Assembly (NCBI RefSeq): GCF_963855985.1
Contig: NC_087096.1
Location: 4,898,001-4,962,000 of the forward strand
Source of the DNA: Ostrinia nubilalis
Lineage: Eukaryota > Arthropoda > Insecta > Lepidoptera > Crambidae
DNA: 64,000 nucleotides
Direction: 5' to 3'
Each line of letters starts with the position of its first letter. The stretch's first letter is position 1. The notes beneath the pieces were generated by a model, which saw only the letters and a program-made list of their open reading frames with translations, was not told where the DNA came from and searched no databases. This document shows positions 60,547 through 64,000 of this stretch, piece after piece. A program made the translations under genes and the position numbers.

Positions 60547-61689
60547 TTTGTTTTAAGTTGTTTAAGATTATTGAATAATAGATAATGTAGATAATTTAAT
60601 AACAGTGAGTGTGTGCCTACTGTAACGTTGCAGCTGAGCTGTTTTTCACAAATTGATTTTCTTACTCGATATTTGGATTTAGGATACCACTAACGACATC
60701 TATTGGCGTGATTTAGAAGTAGTTTGCAATAGATGGCGCTTTTTGCTCAGTCAATTCAAATATACTATTTTAATGAAACATTTCCTAATGTTTTTATTTT
60801 GATTATTCTATTTTTAAATAGAATATTTTCAGTGTTCTGGAAATTGTTTTCATCATGGTTTTTATTAGTATTTACTTTTTTAAGCGGCGAAACGAAACGT
60901 CTCGCGATGTCAATGACTCGCGACTGTCAGTTGAGCTGTCAAATCACTTTGGAATTTTGGTCGATCGTGCGCAACCGCAATTTTATTATTTTCGGGGATG
61001 TAATCCCCTGTATTTCAAATCGTGTAATGCATCCACGATAATGTCTTAATATATTTTAAAAATTAACACACATGAGGTAAGTTCCCGTCGGAGAACTTAT
61101 TTATTTTTTGTGATTGATATTTTTCGTATTCCAGTACCTACGTGGTATTTCATGTGATCGTTTCTTTCAGAAATTTCCTAAACGTTGTTTTGGATGAGGG
61201 TTGTGATGCTGAAGACTGCAAGTGAAGTTCAAATTAGCGAGCAGTCTTCGTAAGTATTTGTTTCCCATTGCTGATTTTCTCATAACCTAATGCCACGTTC
61301 CACATGTGATGCTGACACTAGTATTTTTCGTTTCAGATGTGGAATTTTACAAATTAATTATTACATAATACATATTATATTTTACATATTTTATGAAATT
61401 CAATGACATTAATTTCTTCTCATTTCGTATAAATTATTTCTCCTTTCTAAACTGCTGATCTCTTCGCATTTCCTCCTTGTCATCAAACCTCTGTCTCTGC
61501 ACGAGTTTGAACGCTTTCCTGTCGAGGAGATGCAAGAGCTTCATCTGGCACTGCGCGCTTGAGGCCGTGGAGGACGCTGCTTGTAGCCTAAAAGTGTGCG
61601 AGACCCGTTGGACCCCGGAAGAAGAGAGGAATGTTCAGGGTAACGGCTTATAACCGCATGGCTTCCAAGGTACCCACTTTTCCATCCTT

Positions 61690-61895
61690 CAAGTAGGAGT
61701 CAAGCATCAGGGGGTGACACAAGTCGCGCAGATTAGTACTCACTGGGCGCACATCTGCATGGCAAGTCTACGGTGTATATCATAATACGGGGGGAGGGGG
61801 TGCGATTGTCTTTCAATCTTCGAATCGGTAGGTAACCCCCCTGGGGGTACCAGGGGGTGCCTTAGCCAACCCATGCTACGCCGCCACTGTTTCCT
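61690..61895. repeat. Partial copy of the G-rich hAT-type MITE
   Basis: Shares AAGCATCAGGGGGTGACACA, the GGGGGGAGGGGG run, CTTCGAATCGGTAGGTAACC and the CTACGCCGCCACTG end with 63561-63847. The left inverted end is missing and replaced by unrelated sequence. Confidence 0.75.
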
Positions 61896-62159
61896 ACCTG
61901 ACATCGCGCAGTTATCTTAACTAATAGAGTCTTTTAATATTTAGGCTGAGTTTTAAGAAATTTGTAGTGGCAATAATATTCACCAAACCGAACCTAATTA
62001 ACGACCCTGAATCCCTTGAGATTGGCACTATCTATTACATTAGTTATAATATCGTAATTGTTAACTGTATACGAGCTTACGAAACAAAATAAATTGTGTC
62101 AATTGAGAGGGAGCTGTTTTATTTACATTTTTAACTTCAATACAAGGAACGGTAACTCT

Positions 62160-62345
62160 TATAAATTTCTGCAAGCCGGACAACCTCTTATCACGTGCAG
62201 ACAACTCACCATCTTCTCCGTCTGCACCGGTGGCGGTTCAATTCCAGTCACCAAGCCGCCAGGAAAAAAATCCTTTCTTGCAGTTACACGTTACACTACT
62301 CACACTCATATTCATAAATTATGCATTCATTTCAGCTATAAAAAG
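62160..62345 (+). repeat. Possible tRNA-derived SINE
   Basis: B-box-like GGTTCAATTCC at 62235-62245 within CACCGGTGGCGGTTCAATTC, and a GC-richer body than the flanks. No clear A box. A decayed coding exon is the alternative. Confidence 0.3.
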
Positions 62346-63212
62346 TTAGTTATTATTATTTTTACAGTCACATAGTTTTCAGACGCCACGATTCGGCACT
62401 GTGGAGGTGTGAAAGTAGTGAAAAAAAAAATATTACCGCCCAGGATTTCTTACCTAAAGTGCTCTCAAACTCGCAGTACCTCGACTGGTGCCTGAAATAG
62501 GTTTCAAAAGAGAAATCTGTGTTACGGTGAAAATAAAATTAGTAACCAATGTAAGATAATTTCCAAAATCATTTTTGCTACTTTATCTCCAGTATTTTAG
62601 TTACTATTTATAAAATTTTATTGTTTGAAAGTTAAAATAAATAGATAATTAAATCCTATAAATTATATTATGTTACATACCTTTATCATACGCACTCGGG
62701 GCACTGTATTCAACCTATGACGTCTCATCTCAACCCACTCATTATTTATTTTCCTTACTTAACCTAATTTTGTTAACTAAACTTTCTCAACCCACTACAA
62801 TTATTTCATTATAAAAGTTCCTTATTCACCCCAAAAACATTCCTAGCTCAAATTATTTTAAACCCACTTAAAAACTATAAGATTTTTGTGTACGGTCGGA
62901 ATAAAAATATATTTTTTAGTAAGCTAAGTTGACCTTTAGTTACTTCGGCACCAGTTTTAACGTCGTTTTTTTTACTTTTAATATTTTTGAAGTCTGGCAG
63001 CTTTGTTACCAGACTGAGCCCCTGATCATGTAGTGACAACAAAGTTTCTTGATACAATGTCTATACTGATTCAATCTATCCAAATTGTGCAAAGATTCTT
63101 TCACAACATTTTTAATTTCACTAGGATCACAGTTGTGAGAAGTTTCTTTATACAACTTCGTTCAACACTGCCATAATAGCAAGTTGGTGCTTTATTTTAT
63201 AAAATTGGAAAC

Positions 63213-63312
63213 CGTTCATCATCATCTCAGCCATAGGACGTCCACTGCTGAACATAGGCCTCCCCCAATGTTTTCCATGCTGCCCGGTTGGTAGCGGCCT
63301 GGCGTCTTTCCG
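63213..63312 (-). repeat. RTE-like LINE 3' end fragment, minus strand
   Basis: ATCATCATCTCAGCCATAGG to GGTTGGTAGCGGCCTGGCG; 100 bases. Confidence 0.68.
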
Positions 63313-63560
63313 TTCTATACATAGCCAGAACGCAAGGGTGTGAAAGTAATCGAGTATAATTTGGAAATGACTTTTTTTACTAAGCTCCTCCAAACTATAC
63401 ACGACCAGTACGCATATGCTGCGTACTGCTCGCGTATACTTTGTAGTGACTTAGGTCAATTATCTTGCTCCAAAATATACATCGCCAGTACGCATACGGA
63501 CTAATCATGTATGTATTGTAATAAGTGCGTGATTACAATTTATACGCGAGTAGTTGCATG

Positions 63561-63847
63561 CAGTAGCGGCGTAAGGGGGGGGCGGTGGGGGCGGTCCGCC
63601 CCGGGTTCCAAGCATCAGGGGGTGACACAAACACAAGTCGCGCAGATTAGTACTCACTGGCGCATCTGCATGGCAAGACTGCGGTCTATGTCATGATACG
63701 GGGGGAAGGGGGGGGTGCGATTATCTTTCAATCTTCGAATCGGTAGGTAACCCCAAAATCCTAGGGGGTACCAGGGGGTGCCTTAGGACTTATGACGGGG
63801 GGGGTGATCGCCCCGGGTGCCAACCAACCCATGCTACGCCGCCACTG
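63561..63847. mobile_element. hAT-type G-rich MITE with 8-bp target duplication
   Basis: 287 bp flanked by GTTGCATG on both sides (63553-63560 and 63848-63855). Ends are CAGTAGCGGCGTA and TACGCCGCCACTG, inverted with one mismatch. The interior is full of G runs. A partial relative lies at 61690-61895. Confidence 0.82.
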
Positions 63848-63924
63848 GTTGCATGCTAAATAAAAAAAATAAAAAAACTCCATGCGGGTGAAGCCGCGGG
63901 CAGAAAGCTAGTAAATAATAAATA

Positions 63925-64000
63925 AATAAATATCCTTAGACATTTTACACTGCGCTTCTAGTCCCAAACTAAGCAAAGCTTGTACTATGGGTACTAGACA
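63925..64000 (-). repeat. tRNA-derived SINE 3' end, cut by the window edge
   Basis: The reverse strand reads CCCATAGTACAAGCTTTGCT, TAGTTTGGGACTAGAAG and AATGTCTAAGGATATTTATT, matching the end of 52861-53150. The head lies beyond base 64000. Confidence 0.7.

Larger units (their letters stand above)
60547..63212. other. Intergenic
   Basis: Includes the partial G-rich MITE and the possible SINE at 62160. The stretch 60680-61060 has paired CATCTATTGGCG and AGATGGCGC motifs and a CpG-rich part; 61480-61680 has a short LINE-like coding flavour (KKRGMFRVTAYNRMASK) that I cannot assign. Confidence 0.35.

Noticed and set aside
60733..61049. Possible small gene at 60.7-61.0 kb
   Set aside because: Overlapping frames without domain similarity; composition changes abruptly mid-frame and no conserved partner is seen.

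Overview
The window looks like nuclear DNA of a moth or butterfly (Lepidoptera). It is AT-rich, gene-poor and packed with interspersed repeats of types familiar from lepidopteran genomes: 5'-truncated RTE-like LINE ends with ATGATG or GAAC tails, short elements ending in a GC-rich stretch plus CTAG, tRNA-derived SINEs, a BEL/Pao retrotransposon, and piggyBac-, Tc1/mariner- and hAT-type elements. The lepidopteran call rests on recognising these families from memory; no search was run.

Only two convincing host genes are present. Both encode GMC oxidoreductases (FAD-dependent, glucose dehydrogenase-like) and lie head to tail on the plus strand: gene A at 46640-49601 and gene B at 53697-57726. 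Each has four exons. Exons 2 and 3 have identical lengths in both genes (131 and 134 bases) and all splice phases match, so they are a tandem duplicate pair. Both keep the FAD-binding glycine motif, the two GMC signatures and the active-site His/Asn pair, so both look functional. A piggyBac-type element sits exactly on the TTAA that contains the stop codon of gene A, without altering its protein.

Layout. 1-14900: intergenic DNA with small palindromic elements, SINE/LINE fragments and a 1.3 kb foldback element (8514-9837). 14909-19108: a BEL/Pao LTR retrotransposon on the minus strand with an intact gag-protease frame and most of pol deleted. 19197-25280: a hAT-type MITE and repeat fragments. 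25281-27667: a piggyBac-type element split by a 1.1 kb palindromic TA-flanked element. 27668-46600: repeat-rich intergenic DNA, including a 1.4 kb foldback element (39437-40822), LINE ends, and one unexplained cysteine-rich reading frame (31199-31475, minus). 46640-57800: the GMC pair, with repeats in its introns and spacer. 57800-64000: a 1.44 kb foldback element whose arms carry the same reading frame, the longest RTE-like fragment, and a hAT-type MITE next to a SINE cut by the window edge.

No CRISPR array, operon or true tRNA/rRNA gene was seen, as expected for insect nuclear DNA. I found no clearly novel biological system. The most interesting items are the transposon at the gene A stop codon, the four unrelated kilobase-scale foldback elements, the gag-only BEL/Pao element, and the reading frame mirrored in the arms of the last foldback.
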